Shown here: piece by piece, positions 1 to 6,781 of the stretch
Position numbering within the stretch: position 1 is the stretch's first letter
How the letters are laid out: each line of letters starts with the position of its first letter
Assembly: GCA_031273285.1 (NCBI GenBank)
Contig: JAISSE010000080.1
Span: forward strand, 1-8,041
DNA from: Prevotellaceae bacterium
Lineage (GTDB): Bacteria; Bacteroidota; Bacteroidia; Bacteroidales; UBA932
Length of the DNA: 8,041 nt
Direction: 5' to 3'
Notes under the pieces: model-generated
What the model was told of the DNA's origin: nothing
Database searches by the model: none
What the model saw: only the letters and a program-made list of their open reading frames with translations
Translations under genes and position numbers: made by a program

Positions 1-27
1 CAACCCGAGTTCTTTATAACTAACCAT
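1..27 (-). CDS. fba: Class II fructose-1,6-bisphosphate aldolase, N-terminal start only (partial)
   Basis: The minus strand opens with ATG at 27 and reads MVSYKELGL to the window edge. As I remember them, Bacteroides class II fructose-bisphosphate aldolases begin almost identically (MVNYKELGL or MVNYKDLGL, then VNTREMF). The enzyme is a zinc-dependent cytosolic aldolase that interconverts fructose-1,6-bisphosphate with dihydroxyacetone phosphate and glyceraldehyde-3-phosphate in glycolysis and gluconeogenesis. A Bacteroides-type promoter box about 45 bp upstream supports a real start here. Only nine codons are visible, so the call rests on N-terminal similarity recalled from the family, and the catalytic residues lie outside the window. 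It is on the same strand as rfbC but 880 bp away, so it is probably a separate transcription unit. Confidence 0.55.
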
Positions 28-70
28 ATTTCAATATTTTTGTAATTATTATACTGTTTAATGCAACGTG

Positions 71-78
71 CAAAATTA
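71..78 (-). promoter_or_regulatory. Candidate -7 box of the aldolase gene promoter
   Basis: Read on the minus strand this is TAATTTTG, a match to the Bacteroides -7 consensus TAnnTTTG. The start codon at 27 lies about 45 bp downstream, which leaves a leader of roughly 35-40 nt. The -33 partner is imperfect: an ATTG (98-95) gives a 16-bp gap and a TTTG (106-103) gives a 24-bp gap, against the usual 19-21. I saw no other TAnnTTTG on either strand between 28 and 909. Confidence 0.45.
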
Positions 79-204
79 TAAAAAATGTTGATACAATACC
101 GCAAAAAATGAAAGTCGAAAACAAAAAATGTCGGAACTAACTGTTTATCTGCCGGTAATATTTTCACGAAAACGACAAAAATTTTATCAAACGGGTTCAA
201 TTGA

Positions 205-245
205 CTGCGTCGAACTGACGTTTGGCTGCGCCGAACTGACGTTTG
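205..245. repeat. 21-bp tandem direct repeat, two copies
   Basis: The unit CTGCGYCGAACTGACGTTTG occurs at 205-224 and 226-245 with a single T/C difference, giving a 21-bp period. On the minus strand this reads as a seven-residue repeat (VSSAQPN, then VSSTQSI) inside a 76-codon open frame (187-417). I do not take that frame for a gene, because it has no recognisable domain, no promoter box and runs through the palindromes at 368-428. A diverged relative (GGCTACGCCGAACT, then CGTTT) occurs at 744-763 inside the palindromic element, so the two repeat areas share sequence modules. Confidence 0.7.
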
Positions 246-367
246 CGAAAATTCTTTGCGGACTTTGCGTTTGAAAAATATCTCTTTCGAGACCGTCTCT
301 TACTGTATTCCGGACGATTGCGTGATTCCCGTCATCAGTAAACAATGCCGAAAAAGATACATTTTTC

Positions 368-428
368 TCCTGCAATTTGCAGGAACGTTTTGTAAAGACT
401 ACAATCATTCCCTGCAAAATTGCAGGGA
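368..428. repeat. Pair of TTGCAGG palindromes
   Basis: Two near-perfect inverted repeats share half-sites. TCCTGCAATTTGCAGGA at 368-384 has 8-bp arms around one central base. TCCCTGCAAAATTGCAGGGA at 409-428 has 9-bp arms around two. Their centres are about 42 bp apart, or four helical turns. Neither is followed by a T-run, so they are not obvious terminators. They could be paired protein-binding sites, hairpins of a longer RNA or parts of a dispersed repeat, and the window does not decide between these. Confidence 0.7.
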
Positions 429-539
429 TAAATTCAGTAAAAAAGATGATTAAAACAACTTTATTCGGCAGTTAGGCATAAAAAATAAATAACATATAAT
501 AACTCATGTTACGCAGTTTCCGATTTTGAGTTGGCGACA

Positions 540-788
540 GCGAACTCCGCAGGAGTTCAATATGAATAACCCCCAATGAACTCCGAACGCAGTGAGGAGG
601 ATTGTGGGTAGCGCCTCCACTGTCCACTCAACCCCGAAGCGGGTTGAATATCGAATGAATACCGGATTTGTTCAACCCCTGTCGGGGTTGAGAGAGGATG
701 TGGTATAGCTGCCCCCAATCGCTACGCTTCATTGGGGGTTATTGGCTACGCCGAACTTCGTTTCACATTGAACTCCTGCGGAGTTCGC
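540..788. repeat. Nested palindromic element, MITE- or REP-like
   Basis: The outer arms are exact 22-nt inverted repeats at 540-561 and 767-788. Each is itself a hairpin, with GAACTCC and GGAGTTC around GCA (542-558) or TGC (770-786). Inside lie 16-nt inverted arms, AATAACCCCCAATGAA (565-580) and TTCATTGGGGGTTATT (728-743). The right arm has 23 extra bases between its outer and inner parts (744-766). The core holds two further hairpins, TCAACCC/GGGTTGA (628-647) and TCAACCCC/GGGGTTGA (672-691). A competing hairpin pairs CCCCCAAT (712-719) with ATTGGGGG (731-738). There is no transposase. A non-autonomous transposable element or a cluster of REP-type palindromes fits; a structured RNA is the alternative. 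No clear target-site duplication is visible. Confidence 0.75.
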
Positions 789-909
789 AGACACATGACA
801 ATAATGTATTATAACTTATTTATTTCTCTTCCCTTATTAGACGTCATTTGTTTTTTATGCCTGAACCGACTTTTGGGGACAGCCTACGAACGAAGCGCGA
901 AGCCCATTG

Positions 910-1455
910 TCAATTCTCAATTAAAAAATCGAACAGCGGTAATTTTTTATCCTTGTCCGAAAGCAGGAGAGATGATTCGGGCAGTTTCCAGTCTATCGAC
1001 AGGGTCGGGTCGTTAAATATTATACCCGATTCGTTTTCGGGCGAATATATGTTATCGACCTTGTACGAAAAGACGGTATCGTTCTCCGTTACGAGGAAGC
1101 CGTGCGCCATTCCTCTCGGCAGAAACAGTTGCAGTTTATTGGTTTCGGTCAGTTCTATCGCAAAATATTTGCCGAAAGTCGGAGAATCGGGTCTGATGTC
1201 CGCGATAACATCCAAAACAGCGCCTTTGATAACTCTGACAAGTTTTGCCTGAGCGTATTTTCCCTTTTGGAAATGTAATCCTCTCAAGACTCCGGCGGAT
1301 GATTTCGATTCGTTATCCTGAATAAAATTCACCGCACCGATATTCGCTTCAAATTCGTCTTTTCTGAACGATTCGAAGAAATAGCCCCTGTCGTCTCCAA
1401 ACACTCCGGGTTTAATGACAAAAGCCCCCCTGATAAAAATCTCCTCAAATTCCAT
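910..1455 (-). CDS. rfbC: dTDP-4-dehydrorhamnose 3,5-epimerase
   Basis: This 181-residue cupin enzyme epimerises C3 and C5 of dTDP-4-dehydro-6-deoxy-D-glucose, the third step of dTDP-L-rhamnose synthesis for cell-surface polysaccharide, in the cytosol. Family hallmarks are DDRGYFFESF at 21-30, GVLRGLHFQ at 55-63 with the catalytic His61, ADIRPDSPTFGK at 85-96, LPRGMAHGFLV at 112-122, and Tyr131, which matches the family's catalytic tyrosine. Asp169 in LSDKDKK is the likely partner of His61. Length is normal for RmlC/RfbC and the gene appears intact. ATG at 1455 starts 2 nt after the infB stop, so it is probably co-transcribed and perhaps translationally coupled. The other rhamnose genes (rfbA, rfbB, rfbD) are absent here. 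Confidence 0.95.
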   Translation of the reverse strand: MEFEEIFIRGAFVIKPGVFGDDRGYFFESFRKDEFEANIGAVNFIQDNESKSSAGVLRGLHFQKGKYAQAKLVRVIKGAVLDVIADIRPDSPTFGKYFAIELTETNKLQLFLPRGMAHGFLVTENDTVFSYKVDNIYSPENESGIIFNDPTLSIDWKLPESSLLLSDKDKKLPLFDFLIEN

Positions 1456-1457
1456 TG

Positions 1458-4400
1458 CTACAGTTTTCTCTTTATTTCAATCTGTTCGTACGATTCGACG
1501 ATGTCTCCCACCTTTATATCGTTGAAGTTCTCGACGTTCAATCCGCATTCATATCCCGAAACGACCTCTTTCACGTCTTCCTTGAACCGTTTGAGCGAAC
1601 CCAAGGTGCCGGAGTATATCACTATTCCGTTGCGTATTATGCGTATTTTCGAGTTTCGGGTCATTTTTCCTTCGCGGACAATACATCCCGCCACCGTTCC
1701 GACTTTCGTGATTTTGAATGTCTCCAGAACTTCGACCGTAGACGTTATTTCTTCTTTCAGTTCGGGCGCCAGCATACCTTCGATACCGTCCCTGACTTCG
1801 TTTATCGCATTGTAGATGACGGAATATAAACGAATTTCTATCTCTTCCTTTTCGGCGAGCCTGCGCGCTCCTGCCGAAGGACGCACCTGAAATCCGATGA
1901 TGATGGCATTGGAAGCGGCAGCCAGCAGCACGTCCGATTCGGATATCGCGCCCACTGCCTTGTGTATGATATTTACCTGAACCTCTTCGGTCGACAGTTT
2001 GATGAGCGAATCGGCAAGAGCCTCCATGGAACCGTCCACGTCGGTTTTGACGACAATATTCAGCTCCTTGAACGAGCCGATTGCTATACGTCGTCCGATT
2101 TCTTCCAGTGTGATATGTTTCTTTGTACGTATATCCTGTATCCTGATCAGCTGTTCGCGTTTGTTTGCGATTTCGCGGGCTTCTTTTTCGTCGTTCATCA
2201 CGTTGAATGTTTCGCCGGCTGCCGGAGCGCCGTTCAGACCGAGTATCAGCACCGGAGTGGCGGGAGCGGCTATTTCCAGACGTTTACCGCGTTCGTTGAA
2301 CATTGCCTTGACCTTGCCGGTGTAGGTTCCCGAAAGAACGACATCGCCCGTTTTCAGTGTTCCGTTCTGCACTAAAAGCGTTGTTACATAGCCCCGTCCC
2401 TTGTCCAGCGACGATTCGATAACGTTGCCCGTGGCTTTTTTATTCGGATTGGCTTTCAAATCGAGGATATCGGCTTCGAGCAAGACTTTTTCCAGAAGTT
2501 TATCGACATTTATGCCCTGTTTTGCCGCAATTTCCTGACACTGATATTTTCCGCCCCATTCTTCGACCAGATAGTTCATGTTGGCAAGCTGTTCGCGGAT
2601 TCTTTCCGGATTTGCTCCCGGCTTGTCTATCTTGTTTATGGCGAATATCATTGGAACACCTGCGGCAACGGCATGATTAATCGCTTCAACCGTTTGCGGC
2701 ATCACGGCGTCGTCGGCGGCGATAATAATTATCGCCACGTCGGTTATTTTGGCTCCGCGGGCGCGCATGGCGGTAAACGCTTCATGACCGGGAGTGTCGA
2801 GGAAAGTGATTCGCCGACCGTTCTCCAGTTTTACGTTGTATGCCCCGATATGCTGGGTTATGCCTCCCGCTTCGTCCGCGATAACGTTGGTTTTGCGAAT
2901 ATTGTCCAGCAGGGATGTTTTACCGTGGTCGACATGCCCCATGACCGTGATTATCGGCGGACGGGACACCAAATCTTCGGCTTTGTCGGCTTCTTCCTCA
3001 ATGCTGTCCTGCAATTCGGCGGTGATGAATTCGACCGAATAGCCGAACTCTTCCGCCACAAGCACAAGCGCTTCCGCATCAAGTCGCTGGTTGATGGATA
3101 CCATCAGACCGAGATTCATGCAGGCGCCTATCACTTTCACCACGGGGAGATTCATCATTGTCGCCAATTCGTTAACCGACACAAATTCCGTAACTTTCAG
3201 GATATTGCTTGCCATTTTCCTAAGTTCCTGCTCCTCCATGGCTCTCTGGCTGACGGCATCTCTTTTTTCGCGGCGATATTTGGAACTCTTTGTCTTTCCC
3301 TTGTTTGCGGTCAGACGGGCAAGAGTATCCTTTACCTGACGCTGTACGGCTTCGTCATCCACCGGACGGTGAACGGGTTTAAATCTGCTGTTGCCGGTGC
3401 TGCTGTTCCTGTTGGGGGCGGCGGTGTTTCTGTTGGGTACGGCGGCGTTCCGGTTTGGAGTGGCGACGTTCCGGTTGGGGGTATTGTTCCTGTTGTTGTT
3501 ATTGTTCCCGCTGTTATTGTTATTGTTGCCGCTGTTATTGTTGTTGCCGCTGTTATTCCGGACAAATTTCGGGTCTTTGCGCGCATTTATTTCCGCATTG
3601 ACATTGATTTTGGCATTTTTCCTGATTCTTTGCCTTTTCTTTTTGTTTCTGTCCCTGTTGGCGTTATTGGTACCGGCATTGTCGGGTTTCTTGAACTGAT
3701 TCAAGTCTATTTTTCCGACAACATTGGGACCCGACAACTGCTCTACTTTTGTCTTTATAAATTCAGGCTCTTTCTTCGGTTCGAGATTCATCAAATCGGC
3801 AACCGTCTGATGTGTTTTTTCCTGTTTGGGCTTGAAATTCTGAAGCATCTGCTGAGGCTGAGACTGAGATGTCTGCTGAGGCGTCTGTGTCTGGACTGGC
3901 TTGACGGACTCCTGTTTTTTCTCGAATTTTTTTCGGTTGTCCTTGCGTTTGTTTTTATCTCTCTGCCTGTCTTTGTCTTTTCCCTGAAACTCTGTTTTTC
4001 CGGGTCTTTCGATAGATGCTATGTCTATTTTCTCAATAATTTTAGGATGTTTTAACTCTCCTGCGTTTTGTTTGGCGGTGATCACCTTTTCCGACTTCTG
4101 TTGTTCGACTTGTTTATGTGCTGCGTCAAGCGGTTTCCCGTTTTCTGCGGATTTTGCGGAATCGGACTGTTTGACCGATTCTGCCGGTTTGATATTCTGC
4201 CGAGTATCATTTTTCTGTTTATGCGGTTTTCCCGTTAACTGCTCGTCGGAAAGTTTTCCGATTATCTTGGGTCCCGGCAGACCGTCAACAATGATGTCCA
4301 CCGTATTGGATTTAATAAAGACTTCCTTTTCTTCCTCGATTTCATCTTCCGCATCTTCGTTTTTATCCATGTTTGAGACGGATACGGAGCTGACGGCTAC

Positions 4401-4610
4401 AGGTTTCCAGCTGATTTTTTGGGAAGCCAGTTTTATGTCGTGCTCATTGCCAAACTCGTTTTTAACCAAAGCATAGACTTTTTCCGACACTTTCCCATTG
4501 GGATTGGCTTCCACTTCAACGCCTTTTTTTTTCAAAAATTCGACCAGAGTGGATATTCCAATGTTAAACTCTTTCAGAATTTTACTTATTCTAATATTGT
4601 CATTCACCAT
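1458..4610 (-). CDS. infB: Translation initiation factor IF-2
   Basis: IF-2 is the GTPase that brings formyl-methionyl initiator tRNA to the 30S subunit and promotes 50S joining. The 1050 residues comprise an IF2N domain (about 3-55), a charged low-complexity linker (about 60-450) with a repeat block at 352-405, a second IF2N domain (about 465-527), the GTPase domain with G1 GHVDHGKT (558-565), G3 DTPGH (605-609) and G4 NKID (659-662), then beta-barrel domain II and C-terminal domains to 1050. The G5 loop reads IAAKQG (694-699), with Ala where many IF-2 proteins have Ser (SAK). Length suits Bacteroidales, where the linker is long. The start at 4610 begins [15 protein letters not shown], a typical IF2N opening. 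It sits 48 bp after nusA, without an obvious Shine-Dalgarno sequence. Confidence 0.98.
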   Translation of the reverse strand: MVNDNIRISKILKEFNIGISTLVEFLKKKGVEVEANPNGKVSEKVYALVKNEFGNEHDIKLASQKISWKPVAVSSVSVSNMDKNEDAEDEIEEEKEVFIKSNTVDIIVDGLPGPKIIGKLSDEQLTGKPHKQKNDTRQNIKPAESVKQSDSAKSAENGKPLDAAHKQVEQQKSEKVITAKQNAGELKHPKIIEKIDIASIERPGKTEFQGKDKDRQRDKNKRKDNRKKFEKKQESVKPVQTQTPQQTSQSQPQQMLQNFKPKQEKTHQTVADLMNLEPKKEPEFIKTKVEQLSGPNVVGKIDLNQFKKPDNAGTNNANRDRNKKKRQRIRKNAKINVNAEINARKDPKFVRNNSGNNNNSGNNNNNSGNNNNNRNNTPNRNVATPNRNAAVPNRNTAAPNRNSSTGNSRFKPVHRPVDDEAVQRQVKDTLARLTANKGKTKSSKYRREKRDAVSQRAMEEQELRKMASNILKVTEFVSVNELATMMNLPVVKVIGACMNLGLMVSINQRLDAEALVLVAEEFGYSVEFITAELQDSIEEEADKAEDLVSRPPIITVMGHVDHGKTSLLDNIRKTNVIADEAGGITQHIGAYNVKLENGRRITFLDTPGHEAFTAMRARGAKITDVAIIIIAADDAVMPQTVEAINHAVAAGVPMIFAINKIDKPGANPERIREQLANMNYLVEEWGGKYQCQEIAAKQGINVDKLLEKVLLEADILDLKANPNKKATGNVIESSLDKGRGYVTTLLVQNGTLKTGDVVLSGTYTGKVKAMFNERGKRLEIAAPATPVLILGLNGAPAAGETFNVMNDEKEAREIANKREQLIRIQDIRTKKHITLEEIGRRIAIGSFKELNIVVKTDVDGSMEALADSLIKLSTEEVQVNIIHKAVGAISESDVLLAAASNAIIIGFQVRPSAGARRLAEKEEIEIRLYSVIYNAINEVRDGIEGMLAPELKEEITSTVEVLETFKITKVGTVAGCIVREGKMTRNSKIRIIRNGIVIYSGTLGSLKRFKEDVKEVVSGYECGLNVENFNDIKVGDIVESYEQIEIKRKL
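3396..3557 (-). repeat. In-frame low-complexity repeats in the IF-2 linker
   Basis: Codons 352-405 of infB hold two adjacent blocks. The first is Asn-rich with Ser-Gly spacers (S-G followed by four or five Asn, about 352-377). The second is four exact-length heptads of the pattern PNRNxxx (378-384, 385-391, 392-398, 399-405; 84 nt at 3396-3479). In both blocks the main unit is 21 bp, so slippage or unequal exchange would keep the frame. The block lies between the conserved IF2N domains, where IF-2 linkers vary most in length. The Arg-spaced heptads could contact RNA, but that is a guess. Confidence 0.85.
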
Positions 4611-4658
4611 AATTACAGAAGGAAAGCCTTAAAATTTATTATTACTATTATATTACAA

Positions 4659-5879
4659 TCATTCAAATTCCGATTTAAGTATCGATAACAGTTCCAGCAC
4701 AGTCTCCTCCTCAAGGTCTGTCCTGCGTATCAATTCGTTCACCGAAATCGCCAGTACGTTTTTCGCCGTATCGCATCCGATACGTTTCAGCGTATCAATA
4801 ATCCAGGGTTCGATTTCGTCTGTAAATTCGTCGAGATTAACGTCTTCCTCCTCTTCCACAACATCGCGGTACACGTCGATTTCGTAGCCCACGAGCTGAC
4901 TTGCAAGCCGGATATTCAGCCCGCCCTTGCCTATAGCCAGCGAAACTTCGTTCGGTTTCAGGAAAACGTCGGCTTTTTTCGCGCTTTCGTTCAGTTTGAT
5001 TGATGTTATTTTTGCCGGATTCAAGGCTCTCTGAATCAACAGCTGCGAATTTGTCGTGAAATTAATCACGTCGATATTCTCGTTTCGCAACTCCCTGACG
5101 ATGGAGTGAATCCGCGACCCTTTCACTCCGACGCAGGCGCCGACGGGGTCAATGCGGTCGTCGTAGGATTCGACTGCAATTTTGGCTCTTTCGCCCGGCG
5201 CTCTCACAACTTTCTTGATTGTAATCAAACCGTCGAATATTTCGGGAACTTCCTGTTCGAACAGCCGTTCCAGAAATACCGGAGAAGTTCTCGACAGAAT
5301 TATCAGCGGAGTATTGTTCCGCATCTCCACCTGCATGACTATTGCCTTGACGGTGTCGCCCTTTTTGTAAAAATCGTGCGGTATCTGTTCGGCTTTGGGT
5401 AAAATCATTTCGTTGCCTTCGTCGTCGAGAATCAGCGTTTCTTTTTTCCATGCCTGATACACCTCGCCGACAACTATATCTCCCACTCGTTCCTTATATT
5501 TGTTGAAAATATTTGCTTTTTCCAGGTCCATTATTCTGCCGGCAAGATTCTGTCGCAGAGCCAGTATAGCTCTTCTGCCGAACGATTCCAGCCTGACTTC
5601 TTCGGTAACTTCCTCGCCCACTTCGTAGGATTCGTCTATTTTCTTGGCGTCTTCGAGAGATATTTGAGTATTAGCATCTTCAACGTTGTCAACAACCATG
5701 CGGTTTCGCCAGATTTCAAAATCTCCCTTGTCGATATTGATAATAATATCGAAATTTTCGTCGGTTCCGTACATTCGTGTCATCATCCCGCGAAACACAT
5801 CTTCCAAAACACTCATCATTGTAGGCCTGTCTATGTTCTTCAGGTCTTTAAATTCCGAAAAGGTATCTATAAGATTCAT
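4659..5879 (-). CDS. nusA: Transcription termination/antitermination factor NusA
   Basis: NusA binds RNA polymerase and nascent RNA, modulating pausing, intrinsic termination and antitermination. The 406 residues comprise an N-terminal polymerase-binding domain (about 1-130), an S1 domain starting at GDIVVGEV (133) and running to about 200, a KH1 domain with the loop GVKGSRIHSI (from 251), a KH2 domain with IGKGGLNIR (316-324), an acidic stretch (VVEEEEDVNLDEF) and one helix-hairpin-helix-like C-terminal repeat (about 353-406). E. coli NusA is about 495 residues with two acidic C-terminal repeats; a single short one is what I expect in Bacteroidota. The gene sits 41 bp after rimP and 48 bp before infB, the classic order. 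The start at 5879 gives the full N-terminal domain. Confidence 0.97.
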   Translation of the reverse strand: MNLIDTFSEFKDLKNIDRPTMMSVLEDVFRGMMTRMYGTDENFDIIINIDKGDFEIWRNRMVVDNVEDANTQISLEDAKKIDESYEVGEEVTEEVRLESFGRRAILALRQNLAGRIMDLEKANIFNKYKERVGDIVVGEVYQAWKKETLILDDEGNEMILPKAEQIPHDFYKKGDTVKAIVMQVEMRNNTPLIILSRTSPVFLERLFEQEVPEIFDGLITIKKVVRAPGERAKIAVESYDDRIDPVGACVGVKGSRIHSIVRELRNENIDVINFTTNSQLLIQRALNPAKITSIKLNESAKKADVFLKPNEVSLAIGKGGLNIRLASQLVGYEIDVYRDVVEEEEDVNLDEFTDEIEPWIIDTLKRIGCDTAKNVLAISVNELIRRTDLEEETVLELLSILKSEFE

Positions 5880-5920
5880 CTTAAATATGTTTTATTTTTA
5901 TCGTATCGAACAATTATATT

Positions 5921-6388
5921 TCACACTTTTATCACAAGTTTGGTCGATTTAATCGAATCCAACCCGATTGTTTCTTTCAATTTAACCGTTTTTTTCTTTT
6001 TTGCGCCCGGTTCTTTTTCCCTGACTTCGTACTCTATTTCGATGCAACTGTCATCGACGCCCTGCAAAATGCCCTTCTGCTTTTCGCCCGTTTTCCGGAG
6101 CACTTCCACTTCTTCGCCTATATGCTTGACATATTGACGCTTCAACTTCAACGGCTCGCTCAATCCCGCCGAATAAACCGTCAATTCGAAATCATCCTCT
6201 CCGGACGCATTCAACGCGCTGCAAACAAGATGATTAATCTTCGCGCAGTCAGCTATGGTAATAGCTGTTTCGCTGTCCAAAACCACGGCAACAGCATTAT
6301 CGGCGCTCACCGTAATATCTACGACAAATATATCCGTTCCCTCAATTTCATCTTCAACAACCTGTGTTACTAATGCTCTATCTATCAT
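5921..6388 (-). CDS. rimP: Ribosome maturation factor RimP
   Basis: RimP binds the 30S subunit and helps its late maturation. The 155 residues show the two-domain family layout. The N-terminal alpha/beta domain includes FVVDITVSADNAVAVVLDS (21-39) and FELTVYSAGLSEPLK, the Bacteroidota version of the family's SSPGL-type motif. A C-terminal SH3-like domain follows, from about YVKHIGEEVEV onward, with a lysine-rich patch (GAKKKKTVKLKE) before the end. Length matches the usual 150-160. As first gene of rimP-nusA-infB-rfbC, its start at 6388 is preceded by GAAAAG seven bases upstream, a weak purine-rich ribosome-binding site, and by a strong stem-loop in the presumed leader (6401-6430). Confidence 0.95.
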   Translation of the reverse strand: MIDRALVTQVVEDEIEGTDIFVVDITVSADNAVAVVLDSETAITIADCAKINHLVCSALNASGEDDFELTVYSAGLSEPLKLKRQYVKHIGEEVEVLRKTGEKQKGILQGVDDSCIEIEYEVREKEPGAKKKKTVKLKETIGLDSIKSTKLVIKV

Positions 6389-6400
6389 ATCTTTTCAATG

Positions 6401-6430
6401 GAAGAGGGGAGCTTCTGCTCCCCCTCTTTC
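6401..6430 (-). promoter_or_regulatory. Stem-loop in the rimP leader
   Basis: GCTCCCCTC and its partner GAGGGGGAGC form a near-perfect, GC-rich hairpin closed over a four-base AGAA loop on the minus-strand RNA. There is one bulged base, and the arms extend by A/G-T/C pairs to about 30 nt in all. If transcription starts about 7 nt past the -7 box, near 6430, the mRNA would begin with this hairpin, leaving 12 nt before the rimP ATG. No T-run follows, so it is unlikely to be a terminator. A 5' stabilising structure or a regulatory site is plausible. Confidence 0.7.
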
Positions 6431-6436
6431 GCGGTG

Positions 6437-6468
6437 CAAAGATAATACTATTTATCAAACTACACAAT
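6437..6468 (-). promoter_or_regulatory. Promoter of the rimP-nusA-infB-rfbC operon
   Basis: On the minus strand the -7 box is TATCTTTG (6444-6437), an exact TAnnTTTG. A TTG-type -33 element, ATTG (6468-6465), lies 20 bp upstream, the spacing expected for the Bacteroides primary sigma factor. The rimP start is 49 bp downstream. It is the only full-spaced match I see upstream of rimP. Confidence 0.65.
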
Positions 6469-6578
6469 AACAAGGGAAATAAATCGGACAAATTGCGGGA
6501 AAATACCGACGAACAATTGCCGAACACAACTTTCGAATGTTCGACAATGTTTCTCTCCGCATATCAAAAAAAGTATTT

Positions 6579-6586
6579 TAACTTTG
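6579..6586 (+). promoter_or_regulatory. Candidate -7 box of the DUF2867 gene promoter
   Basis: TAACTTTG matches TAnnTTTG exactly. No good -33 TTTG sits 19-21 bp upstream (a TTTC at 6550-6553 is too far away), so the promoter is only half supported. It points away from the rimP promoter about 135 bp to the left, as expected for divergent units. It would give a leader of about 190 nt, unusually long, containing the GAGCGCTC repeats. Confidence 0.4.
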
Positions 6587-6689
6587 CGCTTTAATTTTGA
6601 TGTCCGTAACGGTAAAAAATACAGGTATAATCCTTGCGGAACGCCGTTTAGCCGCATTTTTCGCGGGCGTTTCGATGCGATTTCTGCCG

Positions 6690-6759
6690 TCCGAGCGCTC
6701 AGAAACAGTTTTCAAAGGCTTCAAACCCCTTTCCGAGCGCTCAGACACAATTCTCACGG
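6690..6759. repeat. Two 28-nt direct repeats built on the GAGCGCTC palindrome
   Basis: TCCGAGCGCTCAGA occurs exactly at 6690-6703 and 6732-6745. The similarity extends to 28 nt (6690-6717 and 6732-6759) with four single-base differences, giving a 42-bp period. Each copy contains the 8-bp palindrome GAGCGCTC. The pair lies in the presumed leader of the DUF2867 gene. The period is a multiple of three, and an open frame from ATG 6600 to TAG 6779 (59 codons) reads through both as SERSETVFKG and SERSDTILTD. That could be a small protein, but a dispersed repeat is at least as likely. Confidence 0.65.
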
Positions 6760-6781
6760 ATTTTATCAAGCAAAAATAGTA

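Larger units (their letters stand above)
28..909. other. Gene-free intergenic region between rfbC and the aldolase gene
   Basis: No open frame here has a recognisable protein signature. The candidate frames (187-417 minus, 256-453 plus, 732-1016 plus) run through the repeats or antisense to rfbC. Contents, left to right, are the aldolase leader and promoter, a 21-bp tandem repeat, two TTGCAGG palindromes, an AT-rich stretch around 450-520, the nested palindrome element 540-788 and about 120 bp next to the rfbC stop. I found no convincing intrinsic terminator directly after rfbC; the palindromic element may do that job, but this is inference. Confidence 0.7.

Noticed and set aside
187..417. 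76-codon minus-strand open frame in the left intergenic region
   Set aside because: It is made largely of the 21-bp tandem repeat and the TTGCAGG palindromes, with no promoter box upstream and no known domain. A repeat explains it better.
540..788. CRISPR array
   Set aside because: The repeats are inverted and nested rather than regularly spaced direct repeats with unique spacers, and no cas gene is present.
850..909. Intrinsic terminator after rfbC
   Set aside because: Only a weak GACA/TGTC pairing with a large loop and no T-run was found; the signal is too poor to call.
848..1252. Plus-strand open frame opposite rfbC
   Set aside because: It overlaps a complete, motif-rich rfbC on the other strand and has no recognisable protein features.
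2673..4055. Long 460-codon plus-strand open frame opposite infB
   Set aside because: It lies wholly antisense to a clear IF-2 gene. Its translation is Val/Phe-rich low complexity mirroring the Asn/Lys-rich linker, and it has no promoter or domain.
6401..6430. Terminator of a plus-strand or minus-strand transcript
   Set aside because: Despite the strong stem there is no T-run on either side, and it lies between a consensus promoter and the rimP start.
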